Positions 1-7,879 of a stretch of DNA of 23,688 bases are shown here, one piece after another (position 1 is the first letter of the stretch; every line of letters begins with the position of its first letter). The notes beneath the pieces were generated by a model. The model was not told the origin of the DNA. It worked only from the letters and a program-made list of their open reading frames with translations, and ran no database searches. Where the stretch lies: NCBI GenBank assembly GCA_002309255.1, contig DBXI01000020.1, forward strand, positions 3,437 through 27,124. The letters are read 5' to 3'. Source of the stretch: Bacteroidales bacterium UBA1216 (GTDB lineage: Bacteria; Bacteroidota; Bacteroidia; Bacteroidales; Paludibacteraceae). A program made the position numbers and the translations under genes.

Positions 1-168
1 CGTATCAACGCTGCCGCACGTCTGGAGGGACTGAGCTACAGCCAACTGATGGGTGCGCTGAAGAAAGCCGGTATCGTCATCAACCGCAAGGTGCTTGCCG
101 ACCTGGCCGTTAATCAGCCGCAAGCATTCCAGGCTATTGTAGCGCAAGCGAAGAAGTCCGTCGGATAA
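1..168 (+). CDS. rplT: 50S ribosomal protein L20, C-terminal part (5' end outside window)
   Basis: The window opens in frame inside a gene that ends at a TAA at 166-168. The 55 visible residues include INAAARLEGLSYSQLMGALK and a later stretch NRKVLADLAV, which are characteristic of the C-terminal half of L20, and end in AKKSVG. L20 binds 23S rRNA early in large-subunit assembly. About half of the roughly 115-residue protein is visible. A strong terminator follows 14 bp after the stop, so this is the end of its operon (usually infC-rpmI-rplT; the upstream genes are not seen). Identification is secure. Confidence 0.96.
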   Translation, partial: RINAAARLEGLSYSQLMGALKKAGIVINRKVLADLAVNQPQAFQAIVAQAKKSVG

Positions 169-181
169 GAATGTGCAAGAG

Positions 182-219
182 ATAAGGTGTTTCCCTGAAT
201 AAGCGAAACACCTTATTTT
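182..219 (+). terminator. Rho-independent terminator of rplT
   Basis: A perfect 12-bp stem (ATAAGGTGTTTC at 182-193 with GAAACACCTTAT at 205-216) closes an 11-nt loop and runs into a short T-tract. It lies just after the L20 stop codon. Confidence 0.85.
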
Positions 220-242
220 GATTTAGATACCTTATTATATAC

Positions 243-449
243 TATAGGGTACTTCGAATAATTACCCGTTATTAAAAAAGTTAAACATAAAAGGTATTCT
301 AACACTATTTGCCAATTTTGCGTTTTTCGCCGGCATCTTTTTGAGTTTCGCTCAGTTACAATGCCCGCATTGCGCCTTTGCTCAACTAAAAAACCTGCTC
401 GACCAAAAACACAAACTTGAACAAATGTAATTATTAGAAGTACCCTATA
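243..449. mobile_element. 207-bp imperfect-palindromic foldback (MITE-like) element
   Basis: The two ends, 243-264 and 428-449, are inverted copies with 21 of 22 bases matching. The interior also folds back. The segment from about 307 to 345 pairs imperfectly with about 372 to 427, around the central CAATGCCCGCATTG hairpin at 359-372. The left arm carries about 40 extra bases (265-306). TA dinucleotides flank both TAGGG/CCCTA ends, as expected of an element that duplicates a TA target, although the surrounding bases are themselves TATATA. It has no coding capacity. It fills most of the gap between the rplT terminator and the TonB receptor, ending 27 bp before that gene's ATG. I see no TTTG-N20-TAnnTTTG promoter in the interval 169-476. 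Confidence 0.6.
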
Positions 450-476
450 TAGAAAAACACACTATCTTTATTAATC

Positions 477-3203
477 ATGAACAAATTTACCCTTTTATTG
501 TGTTGTCTGTTTGTGCCTGCCGTACTGTTTGCGCAATCGCTGCGCGTGGTAGGTACTATTGTTGACGAGCAGACAGCCGAACCGCTTATCGGTGTGTCTG
601 TCCTTGAGGAGGGCACCACCAATGGTATGATTACGGACATCGATGGCAACTTTGTGATCGAGGTTAAGCAAGGCGCCAAGTTGCAGTTGTCGTATGTGGG
701 CTATACCACGATGACGTTGGATGCCCGTTCGCAGATGGGCACCATCCAAATGGCTCCGGAGGTGGTGGCGCTGCAGGACGTGACGATCGTCGGACAGATA
801 GCCCGCCAGCAGAAGACGCCTGTGGCAGTCAGTCAGGTAGCTGCACTCGAGATAGAGGAGCGCCTGGGCGGACAGGAGTTTCCCGAAGTGCTGAAGAACA
901 CCCCGGGCGTACACTCCAACGGCAACGGCGGCGGATGGGGAGACTCGGAGATTTGGATGCGCGGATTCGACAACACGAATGTAGCCACGATGATCAACGG
1001 TGTGCCGATGAACGACATGGAGGGCGGTACGGTCTATTGGTCGAACTGGCAGGGCTTGTCGGACGTGACATCGGTCATGCAGACCCAGCGCGGTATGGGT
1101 GCAGCCAAGCTGTCCACACCATCCGTAGGAGGTACGATCAACATCGTAACCAAAGGTATAGATGCCAAGCGAGGCGGTATGATCAGCTACTCCTTGGGTA
1201 ACGACAACGCCAACAAGATAGCCTTCTCCGTATCCACAGGCTTGATGAAGTCCGGCTGGGCTATAACCGTACTCTTCTCCAAGAGCTGGGGCAGCGGCTA
1301 TATCCAAGGAACAGGCTATAGCGGATACAGTTACTTCGCGAATATCAGCAAGCGCATCAACGACCGCCATCAGCTCTCGCTCAGCGGATTTGGCGCACCG
1401 CAGCAACACTGGACACGACCGTCCGGCTCATCCGGAGCGCTCAACCTCGAAGGATGGAACGAGGTGCGCAAGTACATGAAGGACGGCGTGGATTACCGCC
1501 GCTATAACCCCATGTATGGCTACGGCAAGGACGGCAAGCAGAAAGGTACGAACTACAACCAGTATCATAAACCCCAGATATCCCTGAACCACGTGTGGCA
1601 GATCGACTACAAATCCTCGCTCTCCACAGCCGTCTATACCTCTATCGGGCGCGGCTTCGGTAACACGGCTGAGGCCAGTCCGTATTCGCAATATTCCTAT
1701 TCCACGCTAACCAAAGGTGCGGCGGAAGGTAAGGTAACCACGGAGTTCCGCCGCGAGGACGGTTCGTTTGACTACGGCATGGTGGAGGATCTGAACGCCG
1801 CCTCTACTTCGGGCTCCGAGCTGGTGATAGCCGAGAATAGGAACGACCATAACTGGTACGGATTGGTATCCACCTACAACAACAAGTTCCTCGAGGAGAC
1901 GCTGGAGCTGACTGCCGGTGTTGATCTGCGTTACTACCAGGGCATGCACTCGGCTGTTATCTCCGACCTGCTGTCTGGCGATTACTTCATCGACGCCACC
2001 CGCATCAACTCCGTCAAGGCGGAGAACAACAGCCACCGCAACGACCCGCAATGGGCGTATCAGAAGCTTAACGTGGGTGATGTCGTTTACCGCGACTACA
2101 CGGGTCACGTGATGCAGGAGGGTGCGTTTGCCACCTTGGAGTATTCGAAGAACGCCCTGTCCGCCTTCATCAACGGATCGCTATGCTACACCAGTTACTG
2201 GCGTGAGGATCGCTTCTACTACGACGAGGCACATCGCCTCTCAGAAACCATCGGCTTCCTGGGCGGAACAGTCAAAGGTGGCGTGAACTACAACATAACC
2301 CGAAACCACAACCTCTTCCTCAACGCCGGCTTTATCTCGCGTGCGCCTAAGTTCCAGGCAGCCTTTGCTACCAGCAACACCTCGCATGCCATCAACCGCT
2401 ACGCTAAGAACGAGAAGATAGCCTCGGTGGAGGTAGGTTACGGCTTCCACAACGAGTTCGTGAACATCCTATTCAACGGCTACTACACCCGCTGGATGGA
2501 CAAGACGATGAGCAAATCCGACGACGGTCAGCAGGGCGCCAAGGCCTACATCAACATGAGCGGAGTAGGCTCAGAGCACATGGGACTGGAGTTTGAACTT
2601 AAGTCTCGCCCCACACGTTGGCTGGAGATCAACGCTATGTTCTCGCTGGGCGACTGGCGATGGAAGGGCAACGAGATCATCGGCTACCTGTACGACGAGC
2701 ACGGCAACGCACTCACCAGCACCTTCGAACAAACCACTCCGTTCTGCACAGAGGAGGGCAAGGAGCATGCGTGGGCAAAGATCAACATGGACAAGATACA
2801 CGTAGGCGGACAGGCACAGACAACAGCTAACCTCGGCGTGATGTTCAAGCCCTTCAAGGGATTCCGTATAGGTGGCGAATATACCCTGTATGACCGCAAC
2901 TACTCCTACTACTACTTCTCCGGCTCCGACCTGCAGAAAGGCAAGACGCTCAACGTGATGGAGCCTTACCGATGTCCCATTGGCGGATCGATGGATCTGA
3001 GAGCCAGCTACTCGTTCGACTTTGGTTCGGTACGCGCTACACTGGCCGCTAACGTCACGAACGTGCTGGATCAGCATCATATAGAGAAAGCATGGTCGAA
3101 GAACACTACCTCGTATGCCGTTGCTGAGAACACGAAGGATAACATCTACTTCTTCTACAACAAAGGCCGGCAGTGGAACATTCGTCTGAAACTGAATTTC
3201 TAA
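477..3203 (+). CDS. TonB-dependent outer-membrane receptor with carboxypeptidase-regulatory-like N-terminal domain
   Basis: This 908-residue outer-membrane transporter should import a ligand using TonB-ExbBD energy. Residues 1-20 form a signal peptide ending AVLFAQ. Residues 22-105 are a CarboxypepD_reg-like beta-sandwich (VGTIVDEQTAEPLIGV and DIDGNF are typical). The plug spans about 115-230, with NTPGV at 141, MRGFD at 161, MINGVPMND at 172 and GGTINIVTK at 218. The rest is rich in aromatic beta-strands and ends in a terminal Phe (IRLKLNF), as a 22-strand barrel should. It resembles the non-SusC group of Bacteroidetes receptors: no SusD partner follows, and the next genes encode exported OB-fold-like proteins. 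The gap to the next gene is 31 bp, so they are probably co-transcribed. The ligand cannot be deduced from sequence. The upstream region is a foldback element, so the promoter is unclear. Confidence 0.93.
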   Translation: MNKFTLLLCCLFVPAVLFAQSLRVVGTIVDEQTAEPLIGVSVLEEGTTNGMITDIDGNFVIEVKQGAKLQLSYVGYTTMTLDARSQMGTIQMAPEVVALQDVTIVGQIARQQKTPVAVSQVAALEIEERLGGQEFPEVLKNTPGVHSNGNGGGWGDSEIWMRGFDNTNVATMINGVPMNDMEGGTVYWSNWQGLSDVTSVMQTQRGMGAAKLSTPSVGGTINIVTKGIDAKRGGMISYSLGNDNANKIAFSVSTGLMKSGWAITVLFSKSWGSGYIQGTGYSGYSYFANISKRINDRHQLSLSGFGAPQQHWTRPSGSSGALNLEGWNEVRKYMKDGVDYRRYNPMYGYGKDGKQKGTNYNQYHKPQISLNHVWQIDYKSSLSTAVYTSIGRGFGNTAEASPYSQYSYSTLTKGAAEGKVTTEFRREDGSFDYGMVEDLNAASTSGSELVIAENRNDHNWYGLVSTYNNKFLEETLELTAGVDLRYYQGMHSAVISDLLSGDYFIDATRINSVKAENNSHRNDPQWAYQKLNVGDVVYRDYTGHVMQEGAFATLEYSKNALSAFINGSLCYTSYWREDRFYYDEAHRLSETIGFLGGTVKGGVNYNITRNHNLFLNAGFISRAPKFQAAFATSNTSHAINRYAKNEKIASVEVGYGFHNEFVNILFNGYYTRWMDKTMSKSDDGQQGAKAYINMSGVGSEHMGLEFELKSRPTRWLEINAMFSLGDWRWKGNEIIGYLYDEHGNALTSTFEQTTPFCTEEGKEHAWAKINMDKIHVGGQAQTTANLGVMFKPFKGFRIGGEYTLYDRNYSYYYFSGSDLQKGKTLNVMEPYRCPIGGSMDLRASYSFDFGSVRATLAANVTNVLDQHHIEKAWSKNTTSYAVAENTKDNIYFFYNKGRQWNIRLKLNF

Positions 3204-3234
3204 CGGCGTACAATCATTCTACTAACCGACCCAA

Positions 3235-5055
3235 ATGAGAAAGCATATGAAAAAGATAACGATATATCTATTAGCCTGCACACTATTGGCATTCAGTTCG
3301 TGCAAGAACTACTTCGACGAGCACTTCATGGACAACGGCAATCCGCAAGTTACCGATGTGCGTACCGGCATGACCTATACGCTCACTGAGAATGACTATA
3401 AGCAGGTGACCACTTACCCCGAGAACATAGCCAAGGCGCTCGCCCTTGATCCCGTTGATTCAACAGGACTGAAAGAGTTGCTGGCGATAGCATCAGAGAA
3501 ATCCTTTACCGAATCGGCATCGGCTGACCTGTATGTCCCCGCCCTGATGGCGGACAAGTTCCCCTACTTGGATAACGGCACAACCTGCGACGTGCAGTAC
3601 ACGATGCGCGAGGGCAAGTCGTTCCGCGTGGCGGAGTTCGTAGGAGCGCAAGGCTTTGAGCTCACCGGCGATGACTATGAGACCGTGTGGAACAAACGCG
3701 GCGCATACTACCTGACGCCTGCCTCCCTGCAGAACGTGCCGGCGTTCCTCGCAACACGTCTGGCTAACGCCAAGTTAGGACAGATAGCTATGATCACCTA
3801 TAATTACAGCCAGGATGAGCCCGATCCGTCACAGCTGCACGACTTCCTGCCCTATGAAGTGACGTTAAGCCAGTTGTTAGAGTTCCCTGATGATGATTTT
3901 CACCAGATAAGCGGCTATGTAAGCAACCTGACAACGGCAACGGCAATCGTGGGAAACTTCACTATGGTTGACGGCGATGCAAGCATCAGCGTATATAAGG
4001 TGAAAGATGAAAATGGAAGCTCCAAGGTGCTGAAAGACAAGGGTGTTCAAAACGGAGATGCTATCACCATCACCGGTCGCTACGCTATTAATGAGCAGAG
4101 TGGCGAGCCTCAGATTGTGGATGGCGTATATGTGAGCCATGTTTCGCCTGCACCTGATGCACCAAGGCGCGCTCCTAAAGCTCGCAGTACGAGTGTGGAA
4201 AGTGCCATCTACCAACTGGGCGAAGAAGGTTGGGCTGTTTACCAAAACGACCAGCTCCGTGCTTCCATCGCACTCCCGCAAAGCGTCTATCAGTCGGCCG
4301 GCGTAACTGCCATAACGGACATGGAGATCATCCGCAAGTATCTCACCATAACCTATCCGTATGCAGTAGAAAAGGAGATCTATCTGGTGGCATACATGGG
4401 TAAGAATGGTGCCACGGCGGATGAGTGGGTATATGATGGTTCGGACTTCGTGCTATCCACCGGCTACATCACCGAGGCGATAGCCTTCCAGGTGAAGAAC
4501 AACATCTGGGTGGCGGACATCTCCACCTATCTGCAGGCTAAGTTTGTAGGCGAAGGCCCCGGCAAGTTCACCATGCATACCGTTACCCTGGACGGACTGA
4601 ACTACATCTGGCGCTATCAGTCGCTATACGGAATGACGGCGTCGGCTTACGTGAGCGGTACCAACCATCGCGTGGAGGGCTGGCTCGTGTCGCCGAACGT
4701 ACGGCTGAAGAAGAGCATCCGGCCGCAACTCACCTTCATGCAGGCGGTACGATACGGCAACGTGAATGACAACCCCAAGTGGCTGAATGTCATGGTGACG
4801 GACAACTACACAGGCGATGTGACCACCACCGGGTGGAAACAACTGGAGTGGCAAGCCGAACTGCCGGACGGTAGCAACTGGAAGTTCCAGTCGTCGGGCA
4901 TCTTCGACCTGAGCGAGTATAACGGCAAGACGATCGTCATCGGCTTCCGCTACAACACGAACATCGAGGGCATTGAGGTGCCGTCTGCACCCACTTGGGA
5001 GATTCAGGATCTGCTCCTGGCTGAACCACAAGAAGAGGAACAAACAGAACAGTAG
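3235..5055 (+). CDS. Surface-type lipoprotein with OB-like domain and choice-of-anchor-J-like C-terminus
   Basis: This 606-residue protein of unknown function has a lipoprotein signal peptide with lipobox LAFSSC, the acylated Cys being residue 23. ATG 3247 is an equally plausible start and gives MKKITIYLL. Residues about 45-195 form an uncharacterised domain seen in Bacteroidetes exported proteins (TLTENDY, FPYLDNG). Residues about 208-303 look like an OB-fold domain (ISGYVSN, GDAITITGRY), similar to the repeats in the next gene. An Arg/Pro linker follows at about 305-318. Residues about 440-597 resemble the choice-of-anchor-J jelly roll (FDLSEYNGKTIVIGFRY, then TWEIQDLLL). The tail is acidic (EEEQTEQ). 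It lies between the TonB receptor and a secreted OB-fold protein, and is plausibly the receptor's surface partner, though no SusD homology is visible. Domain calls are by pattern only. Confidence 0.82.
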   Translation: MRKHMKKITIYLLACTLLAFSSCKNYFDEHFMDNGNPQVTDVRTGMTYTLTENDYKQVTTYPENIAKALALDPVDSTGLKELLAIASEKSFTESASADLYVPALMADKFPYLDNGTTCDVQYTMREGKSFRVAEFVGAQGFELTGDDYETVWNKRGAYYLTPASLQNVPAFLATRLANAKLGQIAMITYNYSQDEPDPSQLHDFLPYEVTLSQLLEFPDDDFHQISGYVSNLTTATAIVGNFTMVDGDASISVYKVKDENGSSKVLKDKGVQNGDAITITGRYAINEQSGEPQIVDGVYVSHVSPAPDAPRRAPKARSTSVESAIYQLGEEGWAVYQNDQLRASIALPQSVYQSAGVTAITDMEIIRKYLTITYPYAVEKEIYLVAYMGKNGATADEWVYDGSDFVLSTGYITEAIAFQVKNNIWVADISTYLQAKFVGEGPGKFTMHTVTLDGLNYIWRYQSLYGMTASAYVSGTNHRVEGWLVSPNVRLKKSIRPQLTFMQAVRYGNVNDNPKWLNVMVTDNYTGDVTTTGWKQLEWQAELPDGSNWKFQSSGIFDLSEYNGKTIVIGFRYNTNIEGIEVPSAPTWEIQDLLLAEPQEEEQTEQ

Positions 5056-5106
5056 TGAAGAATTAAGAATTAAAAATTTATAATTAACATTCTAAACAAC
5101 AATTCA

Positions 5107-6294
5107 ATGAAAAAACTCTTTACATTTGCAGCCATGATCTGTGCTGCACTCGCGATTAACGCGCAGGATCCTATCCCTGCCACATGTGCCGAAGCTGCTG
5201 CAACTATGCCGGCACAGAGCGGCTCGGAAACCGAAGACGTGTACATCGTTACCGGTTACATCACTAACACCAACGGGGCAATCAGCCCATCACGTACGGA
5301 TGCTACCATTGACCAGCAGACCTTCTGGATGGACGATGTGAAAGGTAGCAAGAAAACCCTGCAAGGCTACTGGTGCAACCTGCCCGGTCATGAGGCGCTG
5401 AACGTAGGCGACAAGATCACCGTTACCGGTAAGATCGTCAACTACAACAATACGCCCGAGATCAAGAACGGCGACGTGGCTATTCTGGAGCGTGCCAGCG
5501 TTGTTGTTGATACAACTGATATTAATGTATGCGATGCTCTTGAAATTGGTAAAACACTTACCGATGGCGACTACACCGACGACGTATTCCGTGTATATGG
5601 CCGTCTGAAAGGTGCTGACGCTGTGAACAACAACGGTCAGCACACCTTCGAGATGGCTTGCGGCGAGGCGATCTTCAAACCCTACAACTGCAAGGGCGCG
5701 GAAGGACTCGAACTGGGCAAGGGTGACTCGGTTGTGGTTATCGGTAAGCTCTACAACTATCATGGCGTCATCGAGATCTCCAACGGTACTGTTGAACTCA
5801 TCGAGAAGAGCGCTCAGGAGGAAGTGATCCGTGAGGTGAACGTTACAGACGCTATCAAGCTCGCAATGGATATGCCGGCAGGTGCTACCACCGACGACCG
5901 CTATGCTGTTTTCGGCTATGTTGTTGAGATTGAGACCGAGTTCAGCGAGCAGTATGAGAATATCTCGTTCTTCATGGCTGACGATGCTGACAGCGAGAAA
6001 CGTGACTTCCTCGCATACCGCGTTAAGGTCAGCAAGGACGATGCACCGAAGGTAGCCGTAGGCGCTCAAGTCAAAGTTACCGCCGTGCTCCAGCACTACT
6101 ACAAGGTTGCTACTGATACCGACCCCGAGAAGAACATCGCTGAAACTGTAGCAGGTGGCTTGATTGAATTCGTAGAATCAGCTGTGGAGAATATCTACAA
6201 CAACGCCAACTCCGTGAAGCGCGTAGAGGATGGTCAGCTCATCATCATCCGTGGTGGTGTGCGCTACAACGCTCTCGGAGCTGAGGTACGATAA
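5107..6294 (+). CDS. Secreted protein with three OB-fold-like repeats and a short T9SS-like C-terminal motif
   Basis: This 395-residue protein has a signal peptide (residues 1-20, ending AINAQ). Three tandem repeats follow at about 28-130, 137-232 and 240-355. Each has a start such as VYIVTGYI, VFRVYGRL or YAVFGYVV and a later turn such as VGDKITVTGKI, KGDSVVVIGKL or VGAQVKVTAVL. This is the layout of small OB-fold domains in exported Bacteroidetes proteins. The last 27 residues (VEDGQLIIIRGGVRYNALG and a basic end) match the C-terminal motif of the endonuclease at 13382-15217 in this window, so both may be handled by the same export or anchoring route. It is the third gene of the receptor cluster, 51 bp after the lipoprotein, behind an AT-rich leader. 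A terminator follows. The ligand is unknown; nucleic acid or polyanion binding is only a guess from the fold. Confidence 0.82.
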   Translation: MKKLFTFAAMICAALAINAQDPIPATCAEAAATMPAQSGSETEDVYIVTGYITNTNGAISPSRTDATIDQQTFWMDDVKGSKKTLQGYWCNLPGHEALNVGDKITVTGKIVNYNNTPEIKNGDVAILERASVVVDTTDINVCDALEIGKTLTDGDYTDDVFRVYGRLKGADAVNNNGQHTFEMACGEAIFKPYNCKGAEGLELGKGDSVVVIGKLYNYHGVIEISNGTVELIEKSAQEEVIREVNVTDAIKLAMDMPAGATTDDRYAVFGYVVEIETEFSEQYENISFFMADDADSEKRDFLAYRVKVSKDDAPKVAVGAQVKVTAVLQHYYKVATDTDPEKNIAETVAGGLIEFVESAVENIYNNANSVKRVEDGQLIIIRGGVRYNALGAEVR

Positions 6295-6316
6295 ACATCC
6301 CGGATCTATTCCTGCT

Positions 6317-6350
6317 AAGGTGGTGTGTCATCGGATGCACCACCTTATTC
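6317..6350 (+). terminator. Hairpin after the receptor cluster
   Basis: A 9-bp perfect stem (AAGGTGGTG at 6317-6325 with CACCACCTT at 6338-6346) is followed by ATTCTTA. The T-tract is weak, but the position 23 bp after the stop codon fits a terminator. Confidence 0.55.
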
Positions 6351-6387
6351 TTACACCATACAAAAGCAAAATCTTAACCCATACAAA

Positions 6388-6471
6388 AGCAAAAAGAGAC
6401 ATCTCACGATGGCTCTTTTTTTTCAGGTATTAGTCTTTAAGGTAATAAAAGATTGGTATTTGTCTTTTTCC
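6388..6471 (-). ncRNA. Candidate small RNA (promoter-to-terminator unit, about 80 nt)
   Basis: A consensus minus-strand promoter (6476-6507) points into a gap that holds no gene. About 50-80 bases downstream lies the hairpin at 6391-6423, with T-rich sequence after it on this strand. A transcript from about 6470 to about 6388 would be roughly 80 nt long and end in the hairpin. It would be antisense to nothing coding. This rests only on promoter and terminator logic. Confidence 0.3.
6391..6423. terminator. Terminator hairpin, probably bidirectional
   Basis: AAAAAGAG at 6391-6398 pairs with CTCTTTTT at 6413-6420, and CAT at 6400-6402 with ATG at 6409-6411 inside. A run of eight or more T follows on the plus strand. 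On the minus strand the stem runs into TTTTTGCTTTTG. It can end plus-strand transcription from the receptor cluster and minus-strand transcription starting near 6470. Confidence 0.65.
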
Positions 6472-6475
6472 GTAT

Positions 6476-6507
6476 GCAAAGGTACAACAAATTTTTCAAT
6501 TTTGCAA
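6476..6507 (-). promoter_or_regulatory. Bacteroidetes-type promoter on the minus strand
   Basis: Read on the minus strand, TTGC at 6507-6504 and TACCTTTGC at 6484-6476 are separated by 19 bp. This fits the phylum's -33 TTTG / -7 TAnnTTTG consensus. It points away from the phosphodiesterase gene toward the hairpin at 6391-6423. Confidence 0.5.
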
Positions 6508-6582
6508 TACCCTAAATTATGTTTAGCAACATAAAATTCGCGCTTTTTGGTGGATATTTATGTTATAAGAGCGTTTTGGGTA

Positions 6583-7092
6583 CTAATGGCGCTCCAATTC
6601 GATCACCTCAAGGTCGGAAATATCCTTGCCGTTGATGCTAAAACGGAGTAGGGTTTGCACGGTCTGCCAACCGCTCTTGCCTGCGGCCCCCGGGTTGAGT
6701 GTCAGGAACTGATAGTGATGGTCGTACTGCACCTTCAGAATATGGCTATGTCCGCATACAAACAGGTCAATAGGGTCATCGCCTTTCAAGCTCTTCTCGA
6801 ACCAAGGTATGAGCCACGGGTTGTACTTGCCCGGGTAGCCGCCTATGTGCGTCATCAGCACGTTCACCTCTTCCACGCGGAAGCGGTAGAACTCTGACAG
6901 GCTGTACCGCACCTCGCCGCCGTCGATGTTACCGAATACGGCACGCGTAGGCTTGAACTCCCTCAGCGCACGCAGCACCTCGGCCGAGCCTATATCGCCT
7001 GCATGCCAAATCTCGTCGCACACAGCAAAGTGCTCGAACACCCGCTTATCCAGCAAGCCGTGTGTATCACTTATGAGGCCGATCTTAGTCAT
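6583..7092 (-). CDS. YfcE/MJ0936-type metallophosphoesterase (phosphodiesterase)
   Basis: This 169-residue cytosolic enzyme of the calcineurin-like superfamily hydrolyses phosphodiesters with two bound divalent metals. All metal-ligand motifs of the small YfcE-type family are present: ISDTHG (D9, H11), HAGDIG (D33), FGNID (N55), THIGG (H82) and CGHSH (H115, H117), followed by NPGAAG. The length is normal for the family. It is the last gene of the minus-strand series, separated from the gldF-like gene by a 74-bp AT-rich inverted-repeat spacer. The start is ATG 7092, preceded by TTTATAAATT. The natural substrate is not predictable from sequence. Confidence 0.9.
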   Translation of the reverse strand: MTKIGLISDTHGLLDKRVFEHFAVCDEIWHAGDIGSAEVLRALREFKPTRAVFGNIDGGEVRYSLSEFYRFRVEEVNVLMTHIGGYPGKYNPWLIPWFEKSLKGDDPIDLFVCGHSHILKVQYDHHYQFLTLNPGAAGKSGWQTVQTLLRFSINGKDISDLEVIELERH

Positions 7093-7166
7093 AATTTATA
7101 AATGATAAATGATAATTGATATTTTTTTGTGCATCGAAATGTCATTTGTCAATTATCAATTGTCAA
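7093..7166. repeat. AT-rich inverted-repeat spacer, copy 1 (no gene inside)
   Basis: The spacer consists of ATAAATGATAAATGATAATT-like sequence on the left and the complementary TCAATTATCAATTGTCAATT on the right. Between them is the motif GCATCGAAATGTCA (7131-7144). The same two arms and the CGAAAT motif recur at 7833-7866, 8236-8275 and 10726-10830. It can fold back on itself. It has no coding content. Confidence 0.7.
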
Positions 7167-7832
7167 TTAAAGCCTTGTGAGGTGGCGGATGAGTGGGGTA
7201 GTCAGTATTACGCTTACGATAGCCGTAGCGGCAAAGAAGAACACATCTTTGGCATCAATCACGCCGCGCGCAAGGCTCTGGAAATGTTCCTGCATCAGCA
7301 GCCAGTACAGCGCGAAGCAGACCAGCGCACCCAGGATGAACGCCACGATCTGATTCGTCGTGCTTGCCGCGCACAGCAGGCTCACGCCTAACATAGCCGC
7401 CGCCAACAGCAGTAGCCCCACCATTGAACCGGCGAAAGCGCCTGTATCGACGTTACCCACCGGTTCGGCGATGGCATATACGATAAACAGATGCACTACG
7501 CAAGGCAGCAACGCTATAACCATAACCGTCAGCGCCGCCAGGTACTTCGCCCAAACGATACGACCGATGGTTGTTGGAAGCGAGCGCAGCACATCCCAGG
7601 TGCCCAGCTGACGCTCCTCGGCAAACAGCCGCATCGTCAAAGCAGGACACACCAGGATGAGTAGCCATGGCGCAACAGCAAATAGTCCGTCCGTGTTCGC
7701 ATAACCCGCATCAATAATATTCCACTCGCCCGGTATAACCCACAGCAGCAGACTGATGCCCAATACGAACAACGCAATCACGATATACGCTATCGGCGTG
7801 GAGAAGTAATATGCCAGTTCCTTCCTATACAT
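7167..7832 (-). CDS. gldF: GldF-like ABC-2 transporter permease
   Basis: This 221-residue inner-membrane protein has six predicted helices at about 13-31, 48-66, 97-120, 130-154, 158-178 and 192-212. The N-terminus MYRKELAYYFSTPIAYIVIA, the WNIIDAGYA segment, APWLLILVCPALTMRLFAEE and the mid-protein EPVGNVDTG followed by NQIVAFILG are typical of GldF. GldF is the permease of the GldAFG ABC transporter associated with gliding motility and type IX secretion. No gldG (substrate-binding-like) or gldA (ATPase) gene lies next to it: downstream is the phosphodiesterase, and upstream is a broken four-helix-bundle gene. It may work with partners encoded elsewhere or as a general ABC-2 permease. The family call is good; the cellular role is inference. 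Confidence 0.78.
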   Translation of the reverse strand: MYRKELAYYFSTPIAYIVIALFVLGISLLLWVIPGEWNIIDAGYANTDGLFAVAPWLLILVCPALTMRLFAEERQLGTWDVLRSLPTTIGRIVWAKYLAALTVMVIALLPCVVHLFIVYAIAEPVGNVDTGAFAGSMVGLLLLAAAMLGVSLLCAASTTNQIVAFILGALVCFALYWLLMQEHFQSLARGVIDAKDVFFFAATAIVSVILTTPLIRHLTRL

Positions 7833-7866
7833 AATTGATAATTGATAAATGACAATTGATATTTCG
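7833..7866. repeat. Left arm of spacer repeat flanking the four-helix-bundle pseudogene
   Basis: AATTGATAATTGATAAATGA-type sequence ends in GATATTTCG. Its inverted counterpart lies at 8236-8269 and begins CGAAATATCA. Together they bracket the pseudogene 7880-8239. Confidence 0.65.
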
Positions 7867-7879
7867 TGGGAACTGATTA

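Noticed and set aside
182..476. Bacteroidales-1 RNA downstream of L20
   Set aside because: That class is reported near L20 genes, but here there is no TAnnTTTG promoter. The interval is explained by a terminator and a foldback element with matched ends.
495..1409. Long minus-strand frame opposite the TonB receptor
   Set aside because: It is a shadow of a GC-rich coding gene with no domain content. The plus strand carries a complete receptor.
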